Source of the DNA: DASUAS01 sp963750045
GTDB lineage: Bacteria; Actinomycetota; Acidimicrobiia; IMCC26256; DASPTH01
DNA: 64,000 bases
Assembly (NCBI GenBank): GCA_963750045.1
Contig: CAVVPD010000007.1
Span: forward strand, 248,001 to 312,000
Direction: 5' to 3'
Shown here: in pieces, positions 1 to 8,000 of the stretch
How the letters are laid out: every line of letters starts with the position of its first letter
Numbering within the stretch: the first letter of the stretch is position 1
Program-made: the position numbers and the translations under genes
The notes under the pieces: generated by a model
Told to the model about the DNA's origin: nothing
The model's input: the letters and a program-made list of their open reading frames with translations, nothing else
Databases searched by the model: none

Positions 1-801
1 GGCCCGCATGGTGGCCGCATCGGGGTAGCGCTCAGCGGGATCCGGGCGACCCGCCCGCTCGACGGCCGGCCCCAGCCGGCCCATCTCGATGGGCGCGACC
101 AATGGCGTGTGGGTCCGGGCCGCGAGCGTGCCCATGGCGGTGTCGGCGACCGCGGGCACGGTGCCGGTCACTCCCTCGACGAGCACGACCGCGAGCGAAT
201 AGAGATCGGCGCGGCCGTCGAGCGGAGCCCCCGTCACCTGCTCGGGCGCCGCGTAGCGGGCCGTACCGACGACCGCCCCCGCGGGTTCGGTCCAACTCGC
301 CTCCGCGAGCGCCCGCGCCAGCCCGAAGTCGGCCACCCGGACGATCCCGTGCTCGTCGAAGAGCAGGTTCGCGGGCTTGATGTCGCGGTGCACGACGCCG
401 CGCACGTGCGCGTACTCGAGCGCGCTGCTCACCTGCCGGCCGATGTGGGCGGCCTGTGAGGGGCTGAGGCGCGCTCCCGCATCGAGCAGCCCGCGCAGGC
501 TCCCGCCGGTGAGCAGCTCGAGCACCATGAACGGGACGTCGTCCTCGCCCCAGTCGTAGACGGCCATCACGTTCGGGTGGTTCAGCGACGCCGCGACCTG
601 AGCCTCGGCGCGGAAGCGGCGGAGGAAGCCCGCGTCCTCGGCCAGCGCGAGGTGGAGGACCTTGACGCCGACGCGTCGCTTGAGCCGGACGTCGTCGGCC
701 ACGTAGACGCGACCGCTCGCGCCCGCACCAATCGGAGCGAGCAATCGGTACCGGCCGGCGAGCACACGACCGGTGAGATCGGCGACGCCACTGATCGCCA
801 T
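1..801 (-). CDS. Serine/threonine protein kinase, partial (C-terminus beyond window)
   Basis: Hanks-type kinase that would phosphorylate protein Ser/Thr residues using ATP. Reading from the ATG at 801, the frame stays open to base 1, giving 267 codons and no stop. Visible are a glycine-rich loop (IGAGASGRVY, about residue 24), the invariant Lys in VGVKVLH, the catalytic loop HRDIKPANLL, the DFG motif (ADFGLA) and the activation-segment end (APEQ), so the catalytic core looks complete and active. The C-terminal part, which in actinobacteria often carries a membrane helix and sensor, is missing. The start is supported by a -10-like TACCGT six bases upstream. Substrate unknown. Confidence 0.9.
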   Translation of the reverse strand, partial: MAISGVADLTGRVLAGRYRLLAPIGAGASGRVYVADDVRLKRRVGVKVLHLALAEDAGFLRRFRAEAQVAASLNHPNVMAVYDWGEDDVPFMVLELLTGGSLRGLLDAGARLSPSQAAHIGRQVSSALEYAHVRGVVHRDIKPANLLFDEHGIVRVADFGLARALAEASWTEPAGAVVGTARYAAPEQVTGAPLDGRADLYSLAVVLVEGVTGTVPAVADTAMGTLAARTHTPLVAPIEMGRLGPAVERAGRPDPAERYPDAATMRA

Positions 802-807
802 CGGGTC

Positions 808-813
808 ACGGTA
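808..813 (-). promoter_or_regulatory. -10 element (TACCGT), leaderless start for kinase
   Basis: TACCGT lies six bases before the kinase ATG on the minus strand and matches the TANNNT form of actinobacterial -10 boxes. The spacing implies transcription starts at or next to the start codon. No clear -35 box is seen. Confidence 0.4.
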
Positions 814-900
814 CCGGCCGGGGTTCGCGAGATCGCGGCACGCGCGCCTCGGCATCCGGTCCGGAGGCGGGGCGATGGCCGAGTCGAGCGGTCGCGGCGT

Positions 901-906
901 TAGCCT
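901..906 (+). promoter_or_regulatory. -10 element (TAGCCT) for the 915 gene
   Basis: TAGCCT sits eight bases before the ATG at 915, with no Shine-Dalgarno in between. This fits the TANNNT leaderless-start pattern repeated across the window. Confidence 0.35.
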
Positions 907-914
907 CGGACGCG

Positions 915-1433
915 ATGGCGGACACCCCCAGCGCGACAGGACCTCGCGCCCTCGCTCCCACCGGACCGCGCACTTCGGGCGCGCCGGCGCGCAAGCTGTT
1001 CCGGCACCCGGGACGCGTCGCGATCGTCGTCGTCGCCCTCCTGGCGGTGCTCAACCTCGGGATCGTGCTGCTCGACAAGTCGGACACGAATCCGGCCGGC
1101 CGCAACCTGCTTCCGGCCACCGTCGAGTCGGTCAGCCCGGAGCCCGGTTCGATCGCCGGCCCCGTCGACACCATCACCGTCGACCTCGACGACCACCTGA
1201 CCGGCGTGCTGCTCGTCAAGCAGGCCGGCGCGTACGTCGAGATCCCCGAAGACCAGCTCGATCGGGTGCGCGAGCTGGGCCAGGTGAGCTTCCGGCCCGG
1301 GCCGGGCAAGGAGATCACGAAGTTCCAGGTGGGCGAGAACGACGTCGTCGTCCTCTTCTGGTCGAAGACGCGCGTCGGCGGACGACCCGCTCACCCGACG
1401 AGCTACTCGTGGAGCTTCCAGGTCAAGGCCTGA
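915..1433 (+). CDS. Membrane-anchored protein of unknown function
   Basis: 172 residues. A Pro/Ala-rich, Arg-containing cytoplasmic N-terminus of about 35 residues is followed by one hydrophobic segment (AIVVVALLAVLNLGIVLL, about 36-53). The C-terminal domain of about 115 residues is hydrophilic and presumably extracytoplasmic, ending in YSWSFQVKA. That domain may be a beta-sandwich, judging only from alternating strands such as TITVDLDDH and DVVVLFWSK. No catalytic motif or lipobox is present. It lies divergent to the kinase and convergent with the alcohol dehydrogenase. I do not recognise the family. Confidence 0.75.
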   Translation: MADTPSATGPRALAPTGPRTSGAPARKLFRHPGRVAIVVVALLAVLNLGIVLLDKSDTNPAGRNLLPATVESVSPEPGSIAGPVDTITVDLDDHLTGVLLVKQAGAYVEIPEDQLDRVRELGQVSFRPGPGKEITKFQVGENDVVVLFWSKTRVGGRPAHPTSYSWSFQVKA

Positions 1434-1435
1434 GC

Positions 1436-2437
1436 TCAGGCGATCTGGAGCACCGCGGCGCCGCGCACGGCGTCGGACTTGATGGCGGCGAGCGCGTCGT
1501 TCGCCGCCTCCAGTGGGAAGGTCTCGAACTCGCTGCGGACCCCGGCGACCGCCGCGAGATCCATGAACTCCTGCGCGTCGGCCCGGGTCATGTTCGCCAC
1601 CGACCGCAGGCTGCGCTCGTGCCAGAGCAGGTCGTAGGGCATCGCCGGGATCTCGCTCATGTGGATCCCGGCCAGGCTCACGGTCCCACCCGCCCGCACC
1701 GCGGCGAGCGCGACCGGCACGAGCTCACCGGCCGGCGCGAACACCACGGCCCGGTCACACGGCTCGGGCGGCGCGTCGGCCGCGGCGCCCACCCACGACG
1801 CGCCGAGCTCACGGGCCAGCTCGCGGTGCCGTTCACCCCGCGTCATCACCACCACCTCGCACCCCCAGTGGTGCAGCACCTGGAGGGCGAGATGCGCCGA
1901 CGCGCCGAAACCGAGGAGCGCGACCCGGTCGCCGGGCACGACCTCGGCGCGGCGCAGCGCCCGGTAGCCGATCACGCCCGCGCACAGCAACGGGGCGGCC
2001 TCGAGATCACCCAGGTCCGCCGGGAGCCGGACCGCGAACGCCTCGGGGACCGTCACCGCGTCGGCGTACCCGCCGTCGACGGTCCATCCGGTGAACTCCG
2101 CCGCGACGCACAGGTTCTCCTCGCCACGGACGCAGAACTCGCAGTGCCCGCACGTGCGGTGCAGCCACGGGACCCCCACGCGGTCGCCGACGGCCAGGAC
2201 GGAGCATCCTTCGCCGAGCGCGTCGACGACCCCGACGACCTGGTGTCCGGGGACGATCGGCAGGCGCGGCAGCGCCAGGTCACCCTCGATCACGTGGAGG
2301 TCCGTACGGCAGCACCCGCACGCCACGACCGCGAGCCGTACCTCGCCGCGGGCCGGCTCCGGGAGGGGGCGTTCGACCGCGACGAGCGGCCGGGACGCGA
2401 TGGGCCCCGCGGTCGTGAGCTGCTGCGCTCGGCTCAT
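1436..2437 (-). CDS. Zinc-dependent alcohol dehydrogenase, MDR superfamily
   Basis: 333 residues, normal length for a medium-chain dehydrogenase. The N-terminal GroES-like domain holds a catalytic-zinc Cys in CGCCRTD and GHQVVG, where the family usually has GHE, so the usual Glu is Gln. The structural-zinc set CGHCEFC...NLC is complete. The Rossmann motif LLGFGASAHLA lies around residue 170. It probably oxidises alcohols or reduces aldehydes with NAD(P)H; substrate unknown. The ATG at 2437 was chosen because it lies seven bases after the stop of the upstream HadB-like gene; a longer in-frame reading would run into that gene. Last gene of the hadA-hadB-adh operon. Confidence 0.85.
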   Translation of the reverse strand: MSRAQQLTTAGPIASRPLVAVERPLPEPARGEVRLAVVACGCCRTDLHVIEGDLALPRLPIVPGHQVVGVVDALGEGCSVLAVGDRVGVPWLHRTCGHCEFCVRGEENLCVAAEFTGWTVDGGYADAVTVPEAFAVRLPADLGDLEAAPLLCAGVIGYRALRRAEVVPGDRVALLGFGASAHLALQVLHHWGCEVVVMTRGERHRELARELGASWVGAAADAPPEPCDRAVVFAPAGELVPVALAAVRAGGTVSLAGIHMSEIPAMPYDLLWHERSLRSVANMTRADAQEFMDLAAVAGVRSEFETFPLEAANDALAAIKSDAVRGAAVLQIA

Positions 2438-2444
2438 GTGCCCA

Positions 2445-2861
2445 TCACGCGACGACGAACGTGGCCTCGCCCTTGATCGCCGCGCCGCCCGACTCGACCC
2501 TGGTGCAGAGCAACTCGACGTCGACCTTGCGCTCGCCCGCGTCTTGGTAGCGCCGCGTGACCTTGCCCGAGCACACGACATGGTCGCCCGGCCACACCTG
2601 CTCGCGGAACTGGACCGTGTAGCGACGCACGTTGGCGGCGCCGAGCCAGTCCGTCGCGAACGAAGCCAAGATGCCGGCCTGGAGCATGCCGACCGAGAAC
2701 ACCGACGGGTAGCCCGCCGACTTGGCGAACTCCTCGTCGTGGTGGATCGGGTTGAAGTCGCCCGACGCACCCTGATACCGCACCATGTCGGTCCGGGTGA
2801 TCGGGCCGTACTCGCGCGCTTCGGGCGCGCTGCCCTCGTGGAGATCGTCCCAGCTCGTCAT
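2445..2861 (-). CDS. MaoC-like (R)-hydratase / HadB-like dehydratase subunit
   Basis: 138 residues, a single hot-dog domain. The hydratase signature GDFNPIHHDEEFAKSAGYP (about residues 34-52) has the catalytic Asp and His, so this should be the catalytic half of a two-subunit 3-hydroxyacyl dehydratase. Its start codon overlaps the stop of the upstream HadA-like gene (TGATG), the pairing known from mycobacterial HadA/HadB, where the dimer dehydrates acyl intermediates in fatty-acid elongation. Here the third gene is a dehydrogenase, so a role in a fatty-acyl or steroid-related pathway instead of FAS-II remains possible. Confidence 0.85.
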   Translation of the reverse strand: MTSWDDLHEGSAPEAREYGPITRTDMVRYQGASGDFNPIHHDEEFAKSAGYPSVFSVGMLQAGILASFATDWLGAANVRRYTVQFREQVWPGDHVVCSGKVTRRYQDAGERKVDVELLCTRVESGGAAIKGEATFVVA

Positions 2862-3313
2862 CACGAACCCTCCGTCGGCGCCTTGCCGGTCTCGATCATC
2901 GTCGTGCGCGACTCGGCGACGACCTTGCCGTGCTCGTCGCGGTACTCGGTGACCATCTCCGCGAAGCGCATCGTGCCGCCGCGCTTGCCTTCCTTCTCGT
3001 AGATCGCGTCGACCCACGACTCCGTCGTGAGCTTGCTCCCCGCGCGTGGAGGCGGCCCGAAGAACACGAACTCCTGGCCTCCGTGCAGCAGCCGGGCGAG
3101 GCTGATGTTCAGCGATGCCACCGGGTTCTCGAGGTCCTCCGGCGCCCAGAACCCCGAGGCCATGAAGAACGTCGGCGGGATCACGGGCGCCGGGTCGTCG
3201 AGGTAGTCGGGATTGCGCGACATCGTGGCCCGCGCGAACTCGCGCACCTTGCCGCGTTCGATCTGGAATTCGTAACCGGGAAAGCGCTTCCCGATCACCG
3301 CGTCGTCAGCCAT
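2861..3313 (-). CDS. HadA-like MaoC N-terminal dehydratase subunit
   Basis: 150 residues with the look of the FAS1-type dehydratase N-terminal domain: it opens with the GKRFPGYEFQIERGKVREFA type of sequence, followed by NPDYLDDP and PPTFFM. It lacks the hydratase Asp-His signature, as HadA does, so it probably serves as the substrate-binding partner of the HadB-like protein. The ATG at 3313 is preceded by AGGGGAG at good spacing. First gene of the hadA-hadB-adh operon; the overlap with the next gene implies translational coupling. Confidence 0.85.
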   Translation of the reverse strand: MADDAVIGKRFPGYEFQIERGKVREFARATMSRNPDYLDDPAPVIPPTFFMASGFWAPEDLENPVASLNISLARLLHGGQEFVFFGPPPRAGSKLTTESWVDAIYEKEGKRGGTMRFAEMVTEYRDEHGKVVAESRTTMIETGKAPTEGS

Positions 3314-3407
3314 GCAACCGTCTCCCCTCGCTTGGTCGCGCGCCCCGCTCGGTCATCGGGGTCGCCCGAGGCTAGGTCGCCGCGGCCGGGGCATCCCACT
3401 CCCGGCG

Positions 3408-5447
3408 TCAGCTCGGGCCGTGCTCGAGCAGGTCACGGAGCTCGGGTTCGCCGATGGTGGGAACACCGAGTTGCTCCGCTTTGGCGAGCTTCGATCCCGG
3501 GCTCTCGCCCACGACCACGTAGCTCGTCTTCTTCGACACGCTGCTCGTCACCTTCCCCCCGCGTGCCTCCAGTTCGGCTTGCGCCGCCTCGCGGGTCATG
3601 GTCGGGAGCGTGCCGGTCAGCACGAAGGTGAGGCCTTCGAGTGACGGTCCGTCTGCCGGGGCCGCGAGCCGCGCCGGACCCTCGAAGTGCACGCCGGCCA
3701 CCCGGAGCTTCTCGATCAGCGCGCGATTGCGCTGGTTGGCGAAGAAGGCCCGCACGCTCTCGGCGATCACACCACCGACGCCGGGCACCGCCGCGAGATC
3801 CTCGACCGACGCCGAAGCGATCGCGTCGAGATCGCCGAGCTCCCGGGCCAGCGCGATCGCCGCGCTGGGCCCGACGTGACGGATCCCCAGGCCGACCAGC
3901 AACTTCGCCAGCGGTTGGGTTCGCGACGCGTCGATCGCCACGACCAGCAGTTGCGCCGAGCGCTCGCCGATGCGCTCCAGGGGCACGAGTTGCTCGACCG
4001 TGAGCGAGTAGACGTCGGCCGCGTCGGTGAGCAGGCCCGCGTCGACGAACTGGGTGACCCGCTCCTCCCCGAGGCCCTCGATGTCCATGGCCGAACGCCC
4101 GGCGAAGAACACGATGCGCTGCACGCGTTGGGCCGGACAGTCGAAGTTGACGCAGCGATGGTCGGCTTCACCCTCGAGACGCACGAGTGGTTGTCCGCAG
4201 ACGGGACAGGTGGTGGGGAACTTCCACTTGCGGGCGCCCCGCTTGCGCTTGGCGAGCACGGGACCAACCACCTCGGGGATCACGTCACCGGCTTTGCGCA
4301 CGATGACCGTGTCGCCGACGCGGACGTCCTTCCGGGCGACCTCGTCCTGGTTGTGGAGCGTGGCCAGGCCCACCGTCGAGCCGCCCACGAACACCGGCTC
4401 GAGTCGCGCGAACGGCGTGGCGCGACCGGTGCGGCCGATGCTCACCATGATGTCGCGCAACACCGTGGTCTTCTCTTCGGGCGGGAACTTGTAGGCGATG
4501 GCCCATCTCGGCGCGCGGCTGGTGAACCCCAACTCCGCGCGCTGCGCGAGATCGTCGACCTTGATCACCGCTCCGTCGATCTCGTAGCCGAAGGAGTGAC
4601 GATTGGTCTCGACCCACTCGCAGAAGCCGTAGACCTCGTCGAGCGTCGCCAACCGGTGGATGTGTTCGTTCACCGGGAGACCGAGATCGCCCAGCCACTC
4701 CAGCGTCTCGTGGTGCGACCGGAGGAGGGGCCCGCCCTCCTGCACCCCGAGCTGGTACGCGTCGAACGCGAGATCACGTGACTCGGTCACACGCGGGTCC
4801 TTCTGCCGGAGGCTGCCCGCGGCCGCGTTGCGCGGATTGGCGAACAGCCGGTCGCCGGCCTCACCCTGGCGCCGGTTGAGCTCCTCGAACGAGGCGAGCG
4901 GCATGAAGATCTCGCCGCGGACCTCGAGACGCGCGGGCACGGATCGGCCCTGCAGTTGCTCGGGGATGGCGGCGATGGTCGCGACGTTGGCGGTGACGTC
5001 CTCGCCGACCTCGCCGTCGCCGCGCGTGGCGCCGCGGACGAGGCGGCCGTCCTCGTAGAGCAGCGAAATGGCCAGCCCGTCGAGCTTGGGCTCGCCGACG
5101 AACGCGACCGGATCGGTGATCACGCGTTCGATGCGTGCATGCCAGGCGACCAGCTCCTCATGATCGAAGGCGTTGTCGAGCGACAACATCGCGACCACGT
5201 GGCGCACCGGGGCAAAGGTCGCCGAAGGTGGCGCGCCGACCTCGGCGAGCGGCGAGTCGGGCGTGTCGAAGTCCGGGTACTGCCCGGCGAGCGTCGCGAG
5301 CTCCCGCACGAGCTCGTCGAACTCGGCGTCGGAGACCTCGGGGTCGTCGTCCCGGTAGTACCGCTCGCGGTGGTGGCGGATCTGCGCGGCCAGGTCGGCG
5401 GCGCGCGCCGCCACCGCGTCGGGCGCTGCTCCGGTTGCGCGGGCCAT
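3408..5447 (-). CDS. ligA: NAD-dependent DNA ligase LigA
   Basis: 679 residues, full length for LigA, which seals nicks in replication and repair using NAD+. Seen in order: the Ia/NTase N-terminus (RHHRERYYRDDDPEVSD), the adenylation motif KLDG with AMP-acceptor Lys121, the GDGEVGEDVT segment, the OB domain, a four-Cys zinc finger (CPVCGQPL...CVNFDC), helix-hairpin-helix repeats, and a C-terminal BRCT domain (LTFVLTGTLP...). The frame could start three codons upstream at TTG 5456. I chose ATG 5447 because TAGATT lies exactly seven bases upstream, the leaderless spacing seen at several other genes here. Intact, with no frameshift. Confidence 0.97.
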   Translation of the reverse strand: MARATGAAPDAVAARAADLAAQIRHHRERYYRDDDPEVSDAEFDELVRELATLAGQYPDFDTPDSPLAEVGAPPSATFAPVRHVVAMLSLDNAFDHEELVAWHARIERVITDPVAFVGEPKLDGLAISLLYEDGRLVRGATRGDGEVGEDVTANVATIAAIPEQLQGRSVPARLEVRGEIFMPLASFEELNRRQGEAGDRLFANPRNAAAGSLRQKDPRVTESRDLAFDAYQLGVQEGGPLLRSHHETLEWLGDLGLPVNEHIHRLATLDEVYGFCEWVETNRHSFGYEIDGAVIKVDDLAQRAELGFTSRAPRWAIAYKFPPEEKTTVLRDIMVSIGRTGRATPFARLEPVFVGGSTVGLATLHNQDEVARKDVRVGDTVIVRKAGDVIPEVVGPVLAKRKRGARKWKFPTTCPVCGQPLVRLEGEADHRCVNFDCPAQRVQRIVFFAGRSAMDIEGLGEERVTQFVDAGLLTDAADVYSLTVEQLVPLERIGERSAQLLVVAIDASRTQPLAKLLVGLGIRHVGPSAAIALARELGDLDAIASASVEDLAAVPGVGGVIAESVRAFFANQRNRALIEKLRVAGVHFEGPARLAAPADGPSLEGLTFVLTGTLPTMTREAAQAELEARGGKVTSSVSKKTSYVVVGESPGSKLAKAEQLGVPTIGEPELRDLLEHGPS

Positions 5448-5454
5448 CTCCCGC

Positions 5455-5460
5455 AATCTA
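5455..5460 (-). promoter_or_regulatory. -10 element (TAGATT) deciding the ligA start
   Basis: TAGATT ends seven bases before the ligA ATG at 5447. A GGGAG directly abuts the ATG with no spacer, too close to work as a Shine-Dalgarno, so a leaderless start fits better. The alternative TTG start at 5456 would lie inside this -10 box. Confidence 0.45.
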
Positions 5461-5480
5461 CCGACCGGGTACGACGGGAA

Positions 5481-6020
5481 CTACGTGGTCGGCGGCGGCG
5501 TGGTCGTCGGCGGCGGCGGGGCGGTCGTCGTCGTCGGCGGGGCGGTCGTCGTCGTCGGCGGGGCGGTCGTCGTCGTCGGCGGGGCGGTCGTGGTCGTCGG
5601 CGCGGTCGTCGTCGTGGTGGTCGAGGTCGTCGAGCTGGTCGAGGTGGTCGACGAGGTGGTGGTCGTCGACGGCTTGTTGCTGCTGTCGTTCGAGAGCACC
5701 AGGGCGAGGATCACGCCGAGGAGGATGAGGAGGAGGATGATGACGGCCGCGATGAGCCAGCGCATCCCCGACGACATGCCTTCGTCGTCGCCGCCCGGCG
5801 GGGTCTCGCCTCCGCCGCCTCCGCCGCCTCCGACCGCACCAGCTCCCGCCGCGCCACCCGCGGCGCCGGCTGCGGCGGCAGGCATCGCCATGGTCGAGTC
5901 GCCGGTGGCCGGTCCGGCGCCGGTCGCGTCGACCGGGGATCCGCACTCGCCGCAGACCGTCGCCCCAGGTTCGAGCGGCTGACCACAGACCCCGCAGTAC
6001 CGGTACGAGGTGGTCTCCAC
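5481..6020 (-). CDS. Zinc-ribbon membrane protein with Thr/Pro-rich extracellular tail
   Basis: 179 residues. The N-terminus is a zinc ribbon with two CxxC knuckles (YCGVCG and VCGECG, residues 9-27). It is followed by an Ala/Gly-rich linker with a run of eight or more Gly, one transmembrane helix (LIAAVIILLLILLGVILALVL, about 90-110), then a tail of almost only Thr, Ser, Pro and Ala built from TTTTAPP units. The topology predicts a cytoplasmic zinc ribbon and an extracytoplasmic, probably extended or O-glycosylated stalk. The GTG start at 6020 is one base after the stop of the MetE-like gene, so the two are coupled. Function unknown; the tail repeats are prone to length change. Confidence 0.75.
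   Translation of the reverse strand: METTSYRYCGVCGQPLEPGATVCGECGSPVDATGAGPATGDSTMAMPAAAAGAAGGAAGAGAVGGGGGGGGETPPGGDDEGMSSGMRWLIAAVIILLLILLGVILALVLSNDSSNKPSTTTTSSTTSTSSTTSTTTTTTAPTTTTAPPTTTTAPPTTTTAPPTTTTAPPPPTTTPPPTT
5521..5604. repeat. 21-bp tandem repeat, about four units, coding
   Basis: Three near-identical 21-base units plus a variant fourth (consensus begins gcggtcgtcgtcgtcgg) encode the TTTTAPP repeats of the zinc-ribbon protein. The unit length is a multiple of three, so copy-number change would keep frame. This is a coding minisatellite, not a CRISPR. Confidence 0.8.
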
Positions 6021-6021
6021 G

Positions 6022-7032
6022 TCAGGCTCCCAGTGTCAGTCGCGCGGCGACCGCCTGGTCATGCACCCGGGACGCCAGCTTCCGTGCGAGGCCGAGCACC
6101 CTCTCGGCCTGGGAGGCACCGTAGCCCGCCAGACCGCACGCCGGGGTGATCAAGCCGCGCGTGCGCAGCGGCACCGGGTCGCACCCATGACGGGTGAGAT
6201 CGCACCAGACGCGGGCGAGCGTCCGCCAGTGCGGGTCGGCGGACTCGCCCACCGGGCGGTCGGTGGGGACGGCGCCCCATGCGATCCACCCGTCGCCGTC
6301 GAGGAACCGGGCGAGCGCCACCGCGTCACGCACGAGCGCCTCGCCCACCTCGACCCCGAGGATCTGCGGTCCCGCTTCCAGTGCGAGGCCGACGTCACCG
6401 TCGCCGCACACGTGAACGCCCGTGGCACAGTCGACCGCTGCCAGCGCACCCGACAGCACGTCGATCGCCGACTCGCGGTCGAGGGGGCCTTCGCCACCGC
6501 GCCACGCGACCAGCGCCGGTTCGTCGAAGAAGAGGACCAGACCGGCGTCGGGGAGACGGGACGCCACGAGCTGTTCGATCGCCACCGACCACGCGCGCGT
6601 GGTCGCGGCAGCACGCCGGAACGCGCGCGTCGTGGGCACCCCCGCGGCCTCGAGGGCGACACCCAGGGTCAACGGCCCGGTCACCTGCACCTTGACCCGC
6701 AGCGGCTGCGGGTCGCGCGCGGCGGCGACGTCGAGAAACGCGAGCAGGCCCGCGTGCGCAGTGGTGTCGAACTCGCACTCGGGCTCGGCGTCGGACGCGC
6801 CGGCCACGACGACGGTGCCCTGGCCGCCGACGGTGACCTCGGGGAGCGCCCCCAACCACTGGGCGATCATGCCTTCGCGTGGGTCACGACCCGGCAGCTG
6901 CGGTGCAGCCGGGAGCTCCGGCAGGCACCGGAGCACGAGCTCGGCGGCCGCGACGGGATCGTCGTGCGGCAGACTCCCGATGCCCGTCGCGACGCCCGGA
7001 ACGAGTACGGGCGCTCGGAGGATCGGCGTCAT
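6022..7032 (-). CDS. MetE C-terminal / UROD-like methyltransferase-family protein
   Basis: 336 residues resembling the C-terminal catalytic half of cobalamin-independent methionine synthase: TGIGSLPHDDP near the start, QVTGPLTLG, LFFDEPAL, GVHVCGDGD and ITPACGLAGYG near the end. MetE zinc ligands are His, Cys, Glu and Cys; the HVCG and the final PACGL supply the His-Cys and Cys elements. It lacks the N-terminal half of true MetE, and a complete MetH lies at 30534, so it probably does not supply bulk methionine. In Mycobacterium tuberculosis the gene next to ligA (Rv3015c) is of this kind. The ATG at 7032 has TATAGT seven bases upstream. Confidence 0.8.
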   Translation of the reverse strand: MTPILRAPVLVPGVATGIGSLPHDDPVAAAELVLRCLPELPAAPQLPGRDPREGMIAQWLGALPEVTVGGQGTVVVAGASDAEPECEFDTTAHAGLLAFLDVAAARDPQPLRVKVQVTGPLTLGVALEAAGVPTTRAFRRAAATTRAWSVAIEQLVASRLPDAGLVLFFDEPALVAWRGGEGPLDRESAIDVLSGALAAVDCATGVHVCGDGDVGLALEAGPQILGVEVGEALVRDAVALARFLDGDGWIAWGAVPTDRPVGESADPHWRTLARVWCDLTRHGCDPVPLRTRGLITPACGLAGYGASQAERVLGLARKLASRVHDQAVAARLTLGA

Positions 7033-7035
7033 GGG

Positions 7036-7048
7036 CCGTACTATACGG
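7036..7048. promoter_or_regulatory. 13-bp perfect palindrome over the divergent promoter
   Basis: CCGTACTATACGG is a perfect inverted repeat covering the -10 box (TATAGT, complement of 7040-7045) of the MetE-like gene. It is followed on the plus strand by a second short palindrome, GGACGGTCC. It lies between the MetE-like gene and the divergent membrane gene starting at 7097, where a dimeric repressor (TetR-like, for example) could control both. Confidence 0.4.
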
Positions 7049-7096
7049 ACGGTCCGGACGCGTGCTCCAAGCGGGTGCGCGGGTGTCGCGAACGGA

Positions 7097-8000
7097 GTGG
7101 TCCTGGCTCGTCCCCTCGTGCTCTGGTTGATCCGCGTCGCGTGGGTGACGCTGCCATTGACCGCGGGTCCGGCCGCGTCCGCCGCGATCGGCTCCTGGGC
7201 CGACACGCCGCGCGCCGCCGGCGCGACCTTGCTCTGGCTGGCGTGGGCAGCCGGTCTCCTCGCGACGCTCGCGCCGCGACCCGAGACGCTCACCGCACTG
7301 CGGGTCATCGCGCCGACGTTCGCCGTCGGTGCCATCCTGGCCGCGATCGACGCTTCGGGCTCGACGCTCGCGATCGTCGAGCGCGCTCGTCGCGACGTTC
7401 GTGTGCGTGCTCCTCGCGTCAGGGCACGACCTGGCGTCGGCGGCCGCGAACGCCGCCGCCTACGGCGACGAACAACGCTTTCCGCTGCGGACCCCGCCGG
7501 CGCTGTTCCTCGGGCCGCTGCCGATCGCGCGGGCCCTCGTCGCGGGTGGCGTCATCGCGCCGGTGCTGCTGCTGGCCGACGGCGAGCTCGTGCTCGGCGC
7601 GCTCACCCTCGTGATCGGGGCCGCGCTCGTGTTCGGGCTCAGCCGGTCCCTGGTGTCATTGGCGCGCCGATGGGCGGTGCTCGTGCCCGCCGGTTTCGTG
7701 GTGGTCGACCCGCTGACCCTCGCCGATCCCTTCCTGTTCCCCCGGGAACACGTCCGTCACCTCGCGCCGGAGCCCGCCGCCGCTGCACCGTCCGGTGCGC
7801 TCGACCTGCGCCTGGGTGCGAGCATGGGATCGGTCTCCGTCCGCTTCGACGAAGCCGTGGAACTGGCGCGGGCGGCGCGCGGTCGCCACGGTGGCACCAT
7901 GGTGACGACCGACGAGATCCTGGTAGCGGTCGTGCGACGCAGCGCGATGCTGCAGCTGGCAGCCGCGCGCCGCCTGCCCGTGCGGGCGCCGGTCAGGTAG
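7097..8000 (+). CDS. Conserved actinobacterial-type membrane protein (one frameshift)
   Basis: About 300 residues after correcting one break near 7380. The N-terminal half has two to three hydrophobic segments (LVLWLIRVAWVTLPLTAG; LLWLAWAAGLLATL). The second half continues in another frame with further helices (ALVATFVCVLLASG; GGVIAPVLLLADGELVLGALTLVIGAALVFGL) and a soluble C-terminus. The total span has one base too many for an open frame, consistent with one inserted base at 7376-7390. GTG 7097 was chosen because the hydrophobic sequence begins there. The 3' end overlaps the stop of mnmA (convergent). Function unknown. Confidence 0.6.

Noticed and set aside
5521..5604. Direct repeats that could be read as a CRISPR array or minisatellite element
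   Set aside because: Units are contiguous with no spacers, in frame, and encode the Thr/Pro stalk of a membrane protein.
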